DNA of 64,000 nt, taken from the NCBI GenBank assembly GCA_049999805.1, contig JBNGIO010006285.1:90008-154007 (forward strand), in the 5' to 3' direction. Below the pieces are notes generated by a model. That model was given only the letters and a program-made list of their open reading frames with translations. It searched no databases and was not told the DNA's origin. The translations under genes were made by a program, and so were the position numbers. This DNA is from Folioceros fuciformis (lineage: Eukaryota > Anthocerotophyta > Anthocerotopsida > Anthocerotales). This document shows, one piece after another, positions 45,986-57,932 of the stretch (its first letter is position 1; each line of letters opens with the position of its first letter).

Positions 45986-46296
45986 ACTTCTGTTGGATAT
46001 GTACAACTCCCGTTCAGAAGGTCGTCTGGCGTGTTCAGGCAGTTGACGCGCATCCGCATTTTCAGGCAGTGGAGGCGGATTTCAATCTATAGCAGGAGCT
46101 ACAGCACAGGGACAAACATTGAAACAGGCTACGGGAGCACACATGGAAGATTTTGGACCTCACTAGAAGACAAGTACAGTGGCGATTACAATATTCCACA
46201 AGAGGAAGACAAGGATGGTAAGGAGGTATGGCCAGACTCCGTCCGCACCTTCGCGTTTCTCTCTGAGAGACGATGTCTCTGAGAACGGACATCTGC

Positions 46297-49200
46297 CTAT
46301 CCCTGAGAGGCGATGATAGGGTTTGAAACCATTCCGAAGTTAAGAGGATCAGATGTTTCAGCCTGCTCAAGAGACAACAAGTCAGGATCCGAATGCGTGA
46401 AGGTTGTCAAAAGAAGCAGGTCAGGAAATTTCACCGCAGGAGTTGTCAAAAGCAGGTCAGGCAATTTCACCTCAAGTAGTTCATCTTCAAGACTTCTACT
46501 GCTTGCATTAGGATGTCTCGGAGTTCTATCATGCCGTAGAATTCGTAGCTTACCTTCCTACAACAGTCAAGAGGGCAAGAATTCAGCTGTCGCATTTTCT
46601 CCCGTCTTGAGAACAAAAAACACGAAAACAAAACAAAACAAAAATGGGCACAGTGGTATTACGACTGTCATACCTTCGTGCCGTAAACAAGTCCTCCACC
46701 AACTCGTGGGTGGAAACAGGCCACATTCACTTCGTCCTCTGCACTGGGCAATACTCGAATCAATTCCATGTCTGAAACTCGATATACCTGCACCAAAATT
46801 TGCATCCTCTTAAGCTCCGGGCCCATATGATTAATAGCAGAGTTGTTAATCAAGTCGGTGAGCACCTCAAGAATAGTGTAAACTGGGATAGTCGAGTTTC
46901 CATCAACGACAAAACTTCGTAGAAGTGAATTGTGTCGGCGGCCATATGCGAGGAGAATGTGGGCAGAAGTAGGGGAGAACTACAAACAAAATCCAAAAGC
47001 AAGGCAGCTCCAGTTTAATGACTGAACACCATACCAGAGGCTGGCACCATACTACGCAAGCACAGAGTTAACTAAGCACACAGCTAACTTGAGCTAACAC
47101 AGAGCCAACTTGAGCAAACACAGAGCTAACTCGAGCAAACACAGAGCTAACTTGAGTAAACACAAAGCTAACTTCAGCAAACACAAAGCTAACTTCAGCA
47201 AACACAGAGCGAACTTGAACAAACACAGAGCTAACTTGAGCAAACACAGAGCTAACCTCAGCAAACACAAAGCTAACTAACTTGAGCAAACACAGAGCTC
47301 ACTTGAGCAAACACAGCTAACTTGAGCAAACACACAGATAAGTTTGAGCAAACACGAAGCTAGCTTGGGCAAACACACAGCGACCTAGAGCAAACACACA
47401 CCTAACTACGCTTAACTAGCTACCTGAATGGATGTCAAGCAGTGAGCGGCTCGAACTGCTCGTGAAGCCAGTACTTGTCCAAACCTGGTAATGACATCAA
47501 AGACGGACACAATCAGGAAAAACAGGTCTCTCACAACCTAAAGAGGCAATTCACAACCACCTCTCAATAGAACGGGCATGACTCTACAACTCACGTTGCC
47601 TCTTCGAGGGAATAGACACGAAGTTCGTAAATAACTTGTGGCGTAGAGATTGGATGCTGTGTGGGAGACTGAGCAGAGGCTGCTTCAGGTGAACCAACTA
47701 CATTTGCCCTCGATGATTGGCTCTCAGGCTCCATGAGTGGTAAAACACATGCTACGCAAGCAGCCAAAAAACGCCCACATGGCGAAAAATGTGCACCCAT
47801 TTCGCTGCTCAGAAAACAGAACAAAGATCAATGACATGCTGCAAGAACACTTGCAACTCTCACTGCTCCGACGACGCATCTCAACAAACAACATAACTAG
47901 GCATGATAAATCTCCTCCAACCATCCTGGACGAGTTCGCCCTCTACGGTGGAGAGGGACACGGGATGCATGATTACATACACAATACTGTCAATACTGAA
48001 ATATTCACTCACCTGCATAAGACAGCATGGGGGATAGTTAAACGACAAGTTTCTGGATCAAGAAGTGCACTTGGTCTCTTTATGTCATGCGGCCAGATCT
48101 TAAGTTTTACTGTACAGGGGACCTCTGCTGCTGCTGCTGCCGCCAAAGCTGCAGCCTGGGCAGCAGCCGCCTCAGCCACACCCAAGGTGGGAACATTTCC
48201 TCCTCTGTTTCCTTGGGTGACATTGATCCGTATAGACGCACCCGCACTGCTCGGTGCTCCAGCTACGAGCCCACCAGTAGCCAAACCTACTCCAGCAGCA
48301 GCTATGTTCCTTGCTGCAGCCCTTGCAGCAGTCATGGCTGCCATTGCAACCGTCGCTAATTGCTGCTGCTGTGGCTGCGAGACTCTGAGCTCCGTAGGAC
48401 TTGGCACAGCCTGCTGACCTATCCCTGCTTGTGCCTGGCCTTGTACCCACCCTTGCAAGAATGGTAGCTCCCAACCTGAGTAGTCCCCAACTGGTAGAAA
48501 CTGCTGCACTTGAGGACCAAACCCAGTGACCCCCTGAGGAGTGAGATAGGGAAACGCATTGACCGGCCAGATGCCTGGTCCTGGCCCAGATCCTCTAGCA
48601 TCCACCTGCCTGTGGGCAACCGGAATGGCAGGCACCCTTGTACTTGGTCCAACCTCAAACTCATCAGCCTGTGGAGCAGAGGGTGGAAGCAAAAGAGGCC
48701 CAGCTGGATCCCATGGCTCCCCAACAACTGTAGGGCTACTTCTGCCGGGGTCTCCAGCCAAATCCTGTCCTTCTCTTCCGTGTGACGCGTCGGCCTGTGC
48801 TCGTGACAATGCATTATCGCCTGATTCCTCCATGTTGGACGCTTCAGCCATAAGCATGTTACTGTCACCGCCATTCATATCGACCTCATCCGCAATCATT
48901 GCCAGATCATCAAACTCCTCATCAGATACTCGGGGAGAAACGTCCATTGGCACATGAGTCGAATACTGATCAGGTTGCAATTGTTCACTGGCATCTCGAA
49001 TCAAATTGTTCACAGCAACATTAAATAATTCTGCGCCTTGTGCATCCAAGGGTGGCTGCGCAGCTGAGGGCTCAGACGGACCCACAGGTAGACCGCCATC
49101 CCCAAATCCTTGCCAAAGCCAGTTTGAGACAGGACCGGAGGGCTGCGCATTTGTTGTACAGGTTGGACCAGCTTGAAGAGGATCAGACGGCGACGTGAAG

Positions 49201-50829
49201 TCTTTCGTCTTAGCATATTTAGGGTTCATGGAAAAATGTATCGCTGGAGGAGCATAATGCAAATACCCCCGTGTAGTGGCAAGCGTCATAGGACAATCAG
49301 GGGAGTCCAGCTCATTGACCTGCACAAAACAACCAAGTTCTACTGAGGCCTAATTCCATGCAACACGATAATAGGAAGAAGAGAAAATAGGTCAACGAGC
49401 CGATGAGTGTACCTCAGCAGTTAACAGCAGGGGTGCTGCATGGGGATGAAAGTGAACCGCTCGTAGAGACCGTCTGGTGCGAAGCACAATACTAGGATTC
49501 GCAGCAGCCCCATCCTTGGTGTACTGCCATATATACAACTGCAGCCAAGAGTGTTAGGCTACGATGAGAAGAACACCCTCACGTCAAGCTTGCAACCTGA
49601 TCAAGTGAAATGTGCGACAAAAGGTATCCACTCTTCACCTTGTGTCCCGAAGCCACAGCCAAAAGATCTCCTTGCGCATGAAATGCAAGGGAGGCAATTG
49701 GTCGGTCTGTGAGAAGAGAGACACGAGTCACCGGTCAACTTGTATGCTATCACACATTTGCAACTCGATAGGCAACACTAGGGCACATAGGGCTTACAGA
49801 AGTCGTGAGAACTAAAACATTCAACTCTGTTTGCATCCCATAGCCGAACTTCGTTGTCCAAACTCCCACTTGCGATCACATCAGAACTGCTGGGATGAAA
49901 TCGTACCTGCACAGTTACGATGTTTCTAAGAAACACAGTATGCAACCGTAGCGCAAAATCCCCTCTACTACGGGCAAAGAGTCCTAGCTCACTCGATGGA
50001 AGCCATTCAGTACAGGCCAGACTGCTTAAGGGAGGACAGGCAATGAACTGCTTCTCACCACCCAAGGTGTACGCCTGTGACCACTCAGGACTTTCAAACA
50101 ATGCCCCGTTCTGCAACATATGATTTTCACGGTGTGGTCTCCGCTGCACAGTGGGCAAGGCAGAAGATAAAGCGTGAGAAGCGTGTCAGGCAGCTCGTTC
50201 ACGCGAGGCCCAGCCACAGAAAGGGACCGGATGCTTACTGGGTTGATGCTAGGGTATTCCCATCAGGGCTGAAAGCTGCTGCAATTGTCGACCTGGGGGC
50301 TGGTTGCAATGGGCAATACTTGGCAGTGCAGTGCCTCAACGATTCAGCCTCCAACCTGAATGAACAACGTTGCTTAGCGAAGAGCTCTAAACCGCTAGAC
50401 CGTTATTTCCACCTTTGCATATTCCCAAGCAGAGCCTACAGTCATGTGGCAGGCGAATGGGAGAGCTAGAGTGTCCACAACGGCAAAAGAAACAGGCGCA
50501 TACCAAAATATAAGTCCAAGCCTCGCATCAGTCCCTTCTCGCATGGATCCCCTACAATCCACACTCCATGCCGCTGCATCTCCCCACAAGCGCTTGAGGG
50601 GCCGCTTCACTGTCGGAGATACCTCTCTCCATGCCAGAAGCCGCGACACATTCTCTCCCTGCAGCCAAAACGAGTTCAGACATGCTCTACATGGTAGTCT
50701 CGAAAAGACGATTCTAGGTAGACCTGGGAAGCAATAAGACGTGAAAACCGAGGCACGTGTCCAGCCCTCTGCAAATGACGGCGTACCACATGTGACTTGC
50801 TCTTGCCAGATGAGGAGGTGCCTGTGCAA
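46297..50829 (-). CDS. AMBRA1-like WD40 protein (autophagy/CRL4 adaptor type)
   Basis: The N-terminus, read from about 50670 downward, carries a segment of the kind found in plant AMBRA1 homologues (ENVSRLLAWREVSPTVKRP). WD40 units follow: STIAAAFSPDGNTLASTQ near 50270, DHTVKIICCRTGHCLKVLSG near 50120, FHPSSSDVIASGSLDNEVRL near 49880, and PIASLAFHAQGDLLAVASG near 49680. A long central exon, 48015-49325, has a disordered acidic and Ala/Gln/Pro-rich region. A second propeller half (GAHFSPCGRFLAACV near 47800, FSPTSAHILLAYG near 46970, VNVACFHPRVGGGLVYGTK near 46700) ends at the stop at 46297. Human AMBRA1 has the same split propeller with a long disordered insert and acts as a substrate receptor for CUL4-DDB1 and in autophagy. 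The first exon and start codon are uncertain. One intron carries a 21-bp minisatellite. Confidence 0.85.
47061..47405. repeat. Intronic minisatellite of about 21 bp, roughly 16 copies
   Basis: CAGAGCTAACTTGAGCAAA and close variants repeat head to tail across an intron of the AMBRA1-like gene. A heptapeptide-repeat open frame on the minus strand arises because 21 is divisible by three; splice-flanked exons on both sides argue it is not coding. Confidence 0.9.
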
Positions 50830-52680
50830 GCAGCTCTTTCCGTGTCACGGGCAAGACCCATGCTATCAGCTTCTTATCAGGCATTCCATCGACATCCACT
50901 AGCTACGAGATTGTTGGCATCCTCTGCCTCCCTCTCCAGCAGCAGCACCAGCACTACCACAGAGATCCGTTTCGAAAATCCTAACTCCCCTCTACCACCG
51001 CCCACGAAACGACACCCAATCTTGAGCACCTGCAAGAACGCCATGCTAAAAATCAGACGCGCACCAAAGCAGGCGCACAAACTTAGTGCCACCGCCACCA
51101 TCTCCACACCGACTCCACTAACAAACCAAAAACCTAAACCAGCTGCTCCCTCCCAGGACTCTGCCTCCACCACACCGCCCCTCAGAAGCGACTCACAAGC
51201 AGTGCGATTAGGTCAGGACCATCGAGAATGCGCAACATCCCCCGGGTCGGCAGCCCCCGGTCCAGGGCCAGGCATAACCGCAGGCAGCGGCGGAAGCATG
51301 GGCAGCGGGAGGGGCAGCAGCAACAGCTCGCCGTGCCGTGCCGTGCCGAGCCGTGCTGTGCCGCTCACGAGTTGCAGCTGCAGGGTGCCCGTGCCCGCCC
51401 CTACCATTCCTCCCGGACGCAGTTCCAAGCCCGCACCCGGAACGGGGATGCCTGTAACGGACAGCATCAGACAGAGGATTGGAAAACAGAGTCGGAGGTT
51501 GGGGTGGCAAGCACCTGACAACGGGCATGACTCCGGCTCCAACTCCTGCTCCGGCCCCGACTCCGGGTCCCACGCGATTCCCGCGGCCGGCTGTCCACAC
51601 ATCCCCCTGCTTCGCACCGCACCTCACCGCACCGCCCCGCCTTGCCCTCCCAATCCGGGCCCGGGCGCCTGCTGACCGCGCCCCGAATCGAATCCAATCC
51701 AATCCCAACCTCGTGCAACGTGCATTCAAAATCCGGAATCCCGCCCGGGCAGGGCAGCGGATCCCCCTGCCTCCACCGATCCCACGGCAGCCCCGGGAGC
51801 TGCGGCCCCCGTCCCCCCTCTGCCTCCCGGGTGCCCGCTACTTCTCCGGCACCAATCGCGAACAGCGCCAGGCGGTGCTGCTGCCTGGAGATGGCGAAGA
51901 CACTACTGATCTGCTGCTGCTGCTGCCGCCGCCGCCGCCACCGCCGCTGGTGCTGCTCGCCGTGCGTCCTCTGCCCTCCCTTCCTTGCTGAGCCTGCGCT
52001 GTTGCGTTGTGGTGTGTTGNNNNNNNNNNNNNNNNNNNNNNNNNNNNNNNNNNNNNNNNNNNNNNNNNNNNNNNNNNNNNNNNNNNNNNNNNNNNNNNNN
52101 NNNNNNNNNNNNNNNNNNNNNNNNNNNNNNNNNNNNNNNNNNNNNNNNNNNNNNNNNNNNNNNNNNNNNNNNNNNNNNNNNNNNNNNNNNNNNNNNNNNN
52201 NNNNNNNNNNNNNNNNNNNNNNNNNNNNNNNNNNNNNNNNNNNNNNNNNNNNNNNNNNNNNNNNNNNNNNNNNNNNNNNNNNNNNNNNNNNNNNNNNNNN
52301 NNNNNNNNNNNNNNNNNNNNNNNNNNNNNNNNNNNNNNNNNNNNNNNNNNNNNNNNNNNNNNNNNNNNNNNNNNNNNNNNNNNNNNNNNNNNNNNNNNNN
52401 NNNNNNNNNNNNNNNNNNNGGGTTGGTTCGGGCGTGGGGCCGACTGGCCGCGCACTGGCGCTGCGTCAGGCTCAGCCTCAGGGTCCGGCTCAGGCTCTCA
52501 GGCTGTGAGGTTCGGGACCGGAGTCTCAGAATCCGCACTTCCAGCACCTCTCCCACCTTTCAAATTATTTCCTCCGGTCCCCACCCACTAGCTCTCATAA
52601 GATCCCCTTTCTTCCACAGCCAGACACGAAACTATCGTCCTTGTCCTTTCAACTTACATCCAAATCCTTAGATTCTGCTG
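50830..52680. other. GC-rich upstream region of the AMBRA1-like gene, with a 400-N gap
   Basis: Very GC-rich, with Pro/Arg/Gly/Ala-type open frames on all six readings and microsatellite-like CTG, CCG and GCC tracts near 51910-51950. There is no conserved motif in any frame, so it is taken as promoter and 5' leader rather than coding. Confidence 0.5.
52020..52419. other. Assembly gap of 400 N
   Basis: A run of 400 N in GC-rich DNA; extreme base composition probably caused the coverage drop. Confidence 0.99.
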
Positions 52681-53932
52681 CGCAATGAAGGATGACCCAT
52701 GTAGGCAGGGGTCCATGTTCGCTGCATACGTACATACATATGTGCTAGCTCATGTTAGCTGAACGTACAAATATCTATTATTATTTTTCTGGGTGGAGGA
52801 GGGATTGTGCAATTTTTGAATGAATTTCGATCAACAATTGGTCATAATTTTTTACCTAATTGTTGCGCACCCTAATCATTACTTCATTACTTGTTGTCAT
52901 TCCTAACATGATTTTCAAACACTCCAACATGACTTTATTTGTTAAGCCGTGTAACAAGGAGTACAAACTTCTTGTTAAGCCTTGTAATAGGGAGGGAATT
53001 TTCCCATTGAAGACACGCAGGTCATGAGGAATGGGAAAATTATGGATATCTTTGACGGCTTCTACCTCCCACTCATAATGAATCCTTTTAGAAAAAGGAT
53101 TCAATAGGTATGTGTACCTATATTCATTTTCGTTTATATTTAATGATAGGTTTAAAAAAATAGAATTCAAATAGGCCAAAATATGTAAAAACCATAACAT
53201 AATCAACAAGCTTTTAGTACATACATATCAAACCCTAACCCAATGAGCAAACGAGGTTAATGGCCGAAGGGGCTGGTAGCTACTGACATACCCTGACACA
53301 CACCCAATATAAAAAAAACTCCTACGCAATTGTATGCTGACCCGTGGCATATTTAACAATGTTATTACGGGTCGATGATTTACTAGGCACAGTCCATTTC
53401 AATACTCATTCACATGCAATTCATTTTATTACTTCAGCAGCCTGCGAAACATACTTCTTCGTCAAACCAGCTTCATGCACTTCATTTTGGTTAAGCAAGT
53501 TTCCCGCCCATCTTCCACAAAGCTTTGTTGTGCACTTGGTTTGGCTTAACCTCGAAAGACAAGGATCCCTTTATTCGTCATCCTCGTGAAACAATGTTGT
53601 CCTACGTAAGTGGTGGTTTCAGCAGTCCAGCTAAGTGGCAAGTGAGTGGTTGTCATAAGGCTTACAAGTCAGTAGCTTTTCACCTACGACCAGTTTCTCT
53701 TTGTCAGCTTTAACAATGCCCATCCTTGGGGCGTTTATCATTGGCAACACCTTGCCACTAGTTGGTATTCGGGGTTTAGCAGCAGGCCCTTCCTTGCAGG
53801 TACATCCAACACCTCAAACTGCAACTCATCTCCCCCAAGATGAAGACTGTGTGCAATTCTCTCTAGTGCCCACCAAACGATGATAACAACAGGTCTGAAA
53901 AGTGTGCATGGTTTAAGATTGTTGACCTTTAT
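52681..53932. other. AT-rich region, transposon debris, no intact gene
   Basis: Composition changes abruptly from GC-rich to AT-rich near 52730. Short frames (for example GLTSKDKDPFIRHPRET near 53530) may be remains of the DNA-binding ORF of the Harbinger element downstream, but no domain is clear. Confidence 0.35.
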
Positions 53933-54190
53933 ATGCATAATCGTGCTCACGTTGTGTCCGAAGTGCATGCTTCTTCACACAAGAGGTCAAGTGTGGACAA
54001 TTCTACACTAAGTGGAGCTAGCAATGACGACATCGCTAAAAAGAGAAAGACCTCTCAAGAAAGTTCAAGTGATGCTATCAGCATGTTGAGCTCCATGTCC
54101 AAGAAACTAGAAGCCCTTGAAGAGAAGAAAGTAGCACTACTCGAAACTTTAGTTGCCTCTCTGGCCACAAGTTTCAAGAAACAGTCTTAG
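53933..54190 (+). pseudogene. C-terminal fragment of a Harbinger-associated Myb-like ORF (tentative)
   Basis: The fragment is 85 residues long. A Ser-rich part with SHKRSSVDNSTLSGASNDD is followed by a basic patch (KKRKTSQESS) and a long amphipathic helix (SSMSKKLEALEEKKVALLE). This layout matches the tail of Myb/SANT-like proteins encoded beside PIF/Harbinger transposases. The Myb part is not recognisable upstream. It points toward the transposase on the opposite strand, as the two ORFs of such elements often do. Confidence 0.4.
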
Positions 54191-54194
54191 TTCA

Positions 54195-55080
54195 TATTTG
54201 AATTTACAGTTTAGCTGCAACTTTCAAGGTTAGTAGCGGCTGCTAGAGGCATGTTCTATGAGAACTAAGACCACCATCATGTAGAGATTGTAAAGCTCTA
54301 TATCTGCGTGTATAAATCAGGATTTCTTAGGGTCCAAACTTCACCTGATTTGCATTCAAAGTTTGACTCTCATTTTTTATAAACAAAGTCTTAAACAACT
54401 TTGAGTGTTCCTAGCAACTGCTAAACGCATGTGCCATAAAAACTAAGACCACCATAGTGTTCAGCTTGCAAAGGCCTACATGTGGGTGTATAAATTATGA
54501 TTTCTTAAGGTCTAGATGGGAACTGGTTCGTCGTCTAAGTTTGCCTTTTATTTTCAATACACAAAGTCTTGCTGCAACTTTCAACGTTCGTAGAAACTTC
54601 TACATGTATTTTCTACAAAAACTAAAACCACCATAGTGTTCAGCTTGCAAAGGCCTACACGCGGGTATATAAATTATGATTTCTTAAGGTCTAGATGGGA
54701 ATTGATTTGTCATCCAAGTTTGCCTTTTATTTTCAATATATAAAGTCATGCTCTAACTTTCAATGTTCGTAGTAACTGCTAAATGCATGTTCTGTAAAAA
54801 CTAGGACCATCATTATGTAGAGCTTGCAAAGCCCTACACGTGGGTATATAAAGCATGATTTCTAAGATTCCACACGTCAACTAATTTGCTATCAAATCGT
54901 GACTTTTATTTTGATGGGTAAAGTCTGGATGCATCTTTGAATGTTCATAGTATGACTGCATCTTTGAATGTTCATAGCAACTACTGGAGACATGCTTTGT
55001 AAGATCCAAGTTCATCATCGCATAGAGCATCTAAGGCCTACGCGTGGGTATGTAAATTATGCATCGTAAGAGTCTACATG
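54195..55080. repeat. Satellite-like tandem repeat of about 180 bp, five diverged units
   Basis: The pattern ACTA(A/G)(G/A)ACCA(C/T)CAT, then a GTAGAG- or TTCAGC-type sequence, then TATAAAT(T/C)A(T/G)GATTTCT recurs near 54263, 54438, 54617 and 54797. A more diverged unit lies near 55000, extended by a 27-bp internal duplication. The spacing is 175-180 bp in the first four units. Confidence 0.85.
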
Positions 55081-55115
55081 TGAACTGAAATTCACTTCAA
55101 AGAGTTCCCTCGTCA

Positions 55116-56287
55116 TCATGAGACTCTACCTCTATATCCTCCCAAAAAACTAAATTGACATTTTTCTGGTTTTCTGGTTTCGTAGAGGGCTCTGGCTAGG
55201 TTACGGATTTGCTTCACTCCAGCTTGATATCCCGGCAGATCCAATGCTACTGGTTGTTCCCTTCCATCAGCATCTACAAGCTTTTGTCCATTTCCCATGC
55301 TAGGTCGCACTCCATTTAGTTCATACAGGGTTTCTCGAGCTACTCTTGTCGCTTCTTCATCGCCACCATCGACATGAAGAACACTTGAGTACGTTGCCTT
55401 ATCCAACCAATCTTGATGAAAAGTGTCCTTATGGATAATGCATATGTTGTGTAGAATCAAGCACGCCTGAACAACAACAGGGATGTTTTGCAGCTCCATG
55501 TCCAATCTTTTTAGCAAGCATCTCCACTTGGCTTCTAAAATTCCAAATGTTCTTTCCACAGCCATCCTAGTGGAACTTTGAACAAAGTTCCAATGCTCCT
55601 GCACTAGGCGTTAGACCATCCTTTGATTTCTATAAGGCGTCAACATATAGAGCCTGGGCCAATAGCTTGCATCTCCTACGAGACAATAAGGTCCTAGCTT
55701 GCATGCAGCACACTTTTGTCCAAGTTCAGATCTAGTGAATAGATTCCAATCATTCAAACTACCTGCCCATCTGAAGTCATAATCCCACACTAAGTAATTT
55801 GCAGTCACTGTTAATTGAAGAAGTTGAGAATAGAAGCCTTTCTGTTTATAGTAGTCACCCTTGTTTTTGCAAGGCCCAATAATGGGAATATGACTCCCGT
55901 CTACAGCTCCAATCACATACGGAATCCCTTGTAGTTCACGGAACTCAGATGCATATTCAACCATTTTGCTCTTTGTAGGCCACATGATATATGTATCATG
56001 CAACTTACAAACAGATGTGCTATATCCATAATAGTCGGCAAGTGTCTTGAGAGTGTCTCCAATTGCTAGCCTCCTTAGTGCCAATTGCTAGCCTCCTTAG
56101 TGCCATGGCAATTCTTGCATCCATAGGAATGGCTTTCCGGCATGTGGTGTCTTTTTTGTGGCAAAGAGCCAATTTCAGCACACAAACACTGGAAAGTGGC
56201 TTTGCTCATTCGACAACGCTGCTTGAACATTTCATCTGTGTAAGACCCAAGAATGGATTGATATGTGAAACCATGGTTTCGTTTCAC
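55116..56287 (-). pseudogene. PIF/Harbinger (HARBI1-type) transposase, inactivated
   Basis: Read on the minus strand. The N-terminal part (MSKATFQCLCAEIGSLPQ) and a helix-turn-helix (MALRRLAIGDTLKTLADYYG) precede the DDE nuclease: first Asp in GAVDGSHIPIIGP, second in LVGDASYWPRLYM, and Glu in AVERTFGILEAKWR with the following LHNIC. About 375 codons remain, close to full length. Three lesions are visible: a frameshift near 56130, a 22-bp tandem duplication at about 56061-56104 that shifts frame inside the helix-turn-helix, and an in-frame TAA at 55611 between the second and third catalytic residues. The third part is in the same frame as the second, so that stop alone separates them. Harbinger elements move by cut and paste with 3-bp TTA/TAA target sites; terminal inverted repeats were not found by eye. 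Confidence 0.9.
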
Positions 56288-56454
56288 ACACCATGTTGAC
56301 CGTCGTTTTCTTTGTCTCCCACTAGACTCTAGCTATTCCTGATGCAAAGCCACTGCTGGAGTAGATATGAATGTCCGTAGGGAAGATGAACAAATCTCGA
56401 GAGCACACAACACACTTAGAGCTAATAAAATCTTCTCTCTACAGCCATTCTGTA

Positions 56455-56803
56455 GCGTTGCCAATTCCGTGTCCTCATGGCTATCCAAGTTCATCACTCC
56501 AGGAATTTGGAGAGCCATTTCACTGTCCTCCCCTTCCATGTAGGAGCCTTCTTGACGCCCATTCTGCAGCGTTGCCAATTCCATGTCCTTGGAGCTATCC
56601 ACGTCCATCACCCCAGGAATTTGGAGAGCATCTCACGCTCCTCCCCTTCCATGTAGGAGCTTTCTCGACGTTGTTGCCTCAACCCTAAATTGGTTTACCA
56701 GCGAGAATGATTGGGAAGGTAGCGGGGGAGGAGCTTTCTCGACGTCGTGGCCTCAACCCTAAATTGGTCTACCAACAAGAATGATTGTGAAGGTAGCGGG
56801 GAC
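56455..56803. repeat. Two adjacent tandem duplications (about 104 bp and 74 bp)
   Basis: CATTCTG(T/C)AGCGTTGCCAA starts copies at 56456 and 56560 (period about 104). AGGAGCTTTCTCGACGT starts copies at 56655 and 56729 (period 74), each running to GGTAGCGGGG. The first array's ends merge into the second through the shared CATGTAGGAGC. Confidence 0.85.
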
Positions 56804-57932
56804 GAGCACGGTTGAATGGCAAACTGGTTCACAACTCGTAATTACGAGATTATAACAAGTTTCCCATAAAGAGGTGCTGCAAAGACGAGATGTAAATACC
56901 TCACCATGAACCGTGATGCCTGGAACGGGATGTCAGAAAATAGAGTTCGACTGGTCAAGCGTACAACTACATCTCTATAAAATCCTTGTCACCATGTGTC
57001 AGGGTCACAACCGGCCGGTGAGCAGTGCTTCGTGACAGCCCGGTCATAGTGTAAACCCGGTCTTAGGGTGCAACTGCAATAAACAGCAGTATGTACGTAT
57101 GTACTCAGTGTCTGGTCGACGTTTGAAGTATCTGTTTTGAAAAGCGGGTGGGTCGGTTTCACACGAAGCAGACTGAATCAGGACAAATCACACGCTCCGT
57201 GCATTACACTTATTGTGTGCCTTTGAAAGCTCCATAAGCCGCGGTGTGTACTTGCGTCGATGTTATCGTGGGTCCCTGGATGCTTCCCTGAAGCGACTGG
57301 GCATCTTTTTGTGCACGACATCGTGCGAATAGAGCAAAGAACGGGGGATGCTTACCGTAGCTAAACCTTATGGACAAAGTCACGTCCTCCGAGTTGCAAT
57401 CGACCTGCCTGAAGGGGATACACGGGGATATGCCAACTATTGCAAGTCATCTGATGTTTCAAATTGAAAGTGACAGGACGGGTGATCCAGTGCCCTATAC
57501 TTGTAGGCTGTGTGACATCTGCCGGCCGCCACATGCTTGTCATCGGATCCACCTCCGAAGGTTGGTAGCCCTAACAGCATCTTGCGGCTGGAAACTGTGC
57601 GAAGCTTCTCAGCTGTCATGCACTTTTGGTGACGTTGTTTGTGGTGTGTAAACCCAGGAGGGGGCTTGCTGTTGGCCCTTCAACCCAAGCGGTTTCTGCG
57701 ATTCCGTGCTTGCAGTAGCATCGGTCGAGCTGGGAACAGGGTTGGTGCACAAAGGGCTGGAGGGACTGTTGAAAGGGGTCGTGCCCAGAGGGCTGCCTGC
57801 TCCTCTTCTGTGACAAAAGGCAGTGGTATGCATGCAGTTTGCTTTTCATAGCTGTCTGCTGACTCGGATGTCGTGTGCTGCATCACATGGTTAGGTGAGT
57901 GTTTTTTTGTGGGACTGTGACATGCAGCAACT
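56804..57932. other. Upstream region of SGPP, no gene seen
   Basis: Several frames near 57360-57850 lack domain character. The last 300 bases probably hold the SGPP promoter and leader. Confidence 0.5.

Noticed and set aside
47068-47289. Minus-strand frame with a VSSVFAQ heptad repeat
   Set aside because: It is the 21-bp intronic minisatellite read in frame, flanked by splice sites of the AMBRA1-like gene.
47061-47405. Possible CRISPR-like array
   Set aside because: Units are contiguous with no spacers, and the genome is eukaryotic.
50797-51991. Long plus-strand frames of up to 292 codons
   Set aside because: Low-complexity Pro/Ser/Arg translation seen in all frames of this GC-rich leader; no motif.
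57361-57851. Cys/His-containing frames upstream of SGPP
   Set aside because: The Cys spacing fits no zinc-finger pattern, and the frames overlap on both strands without splice support.
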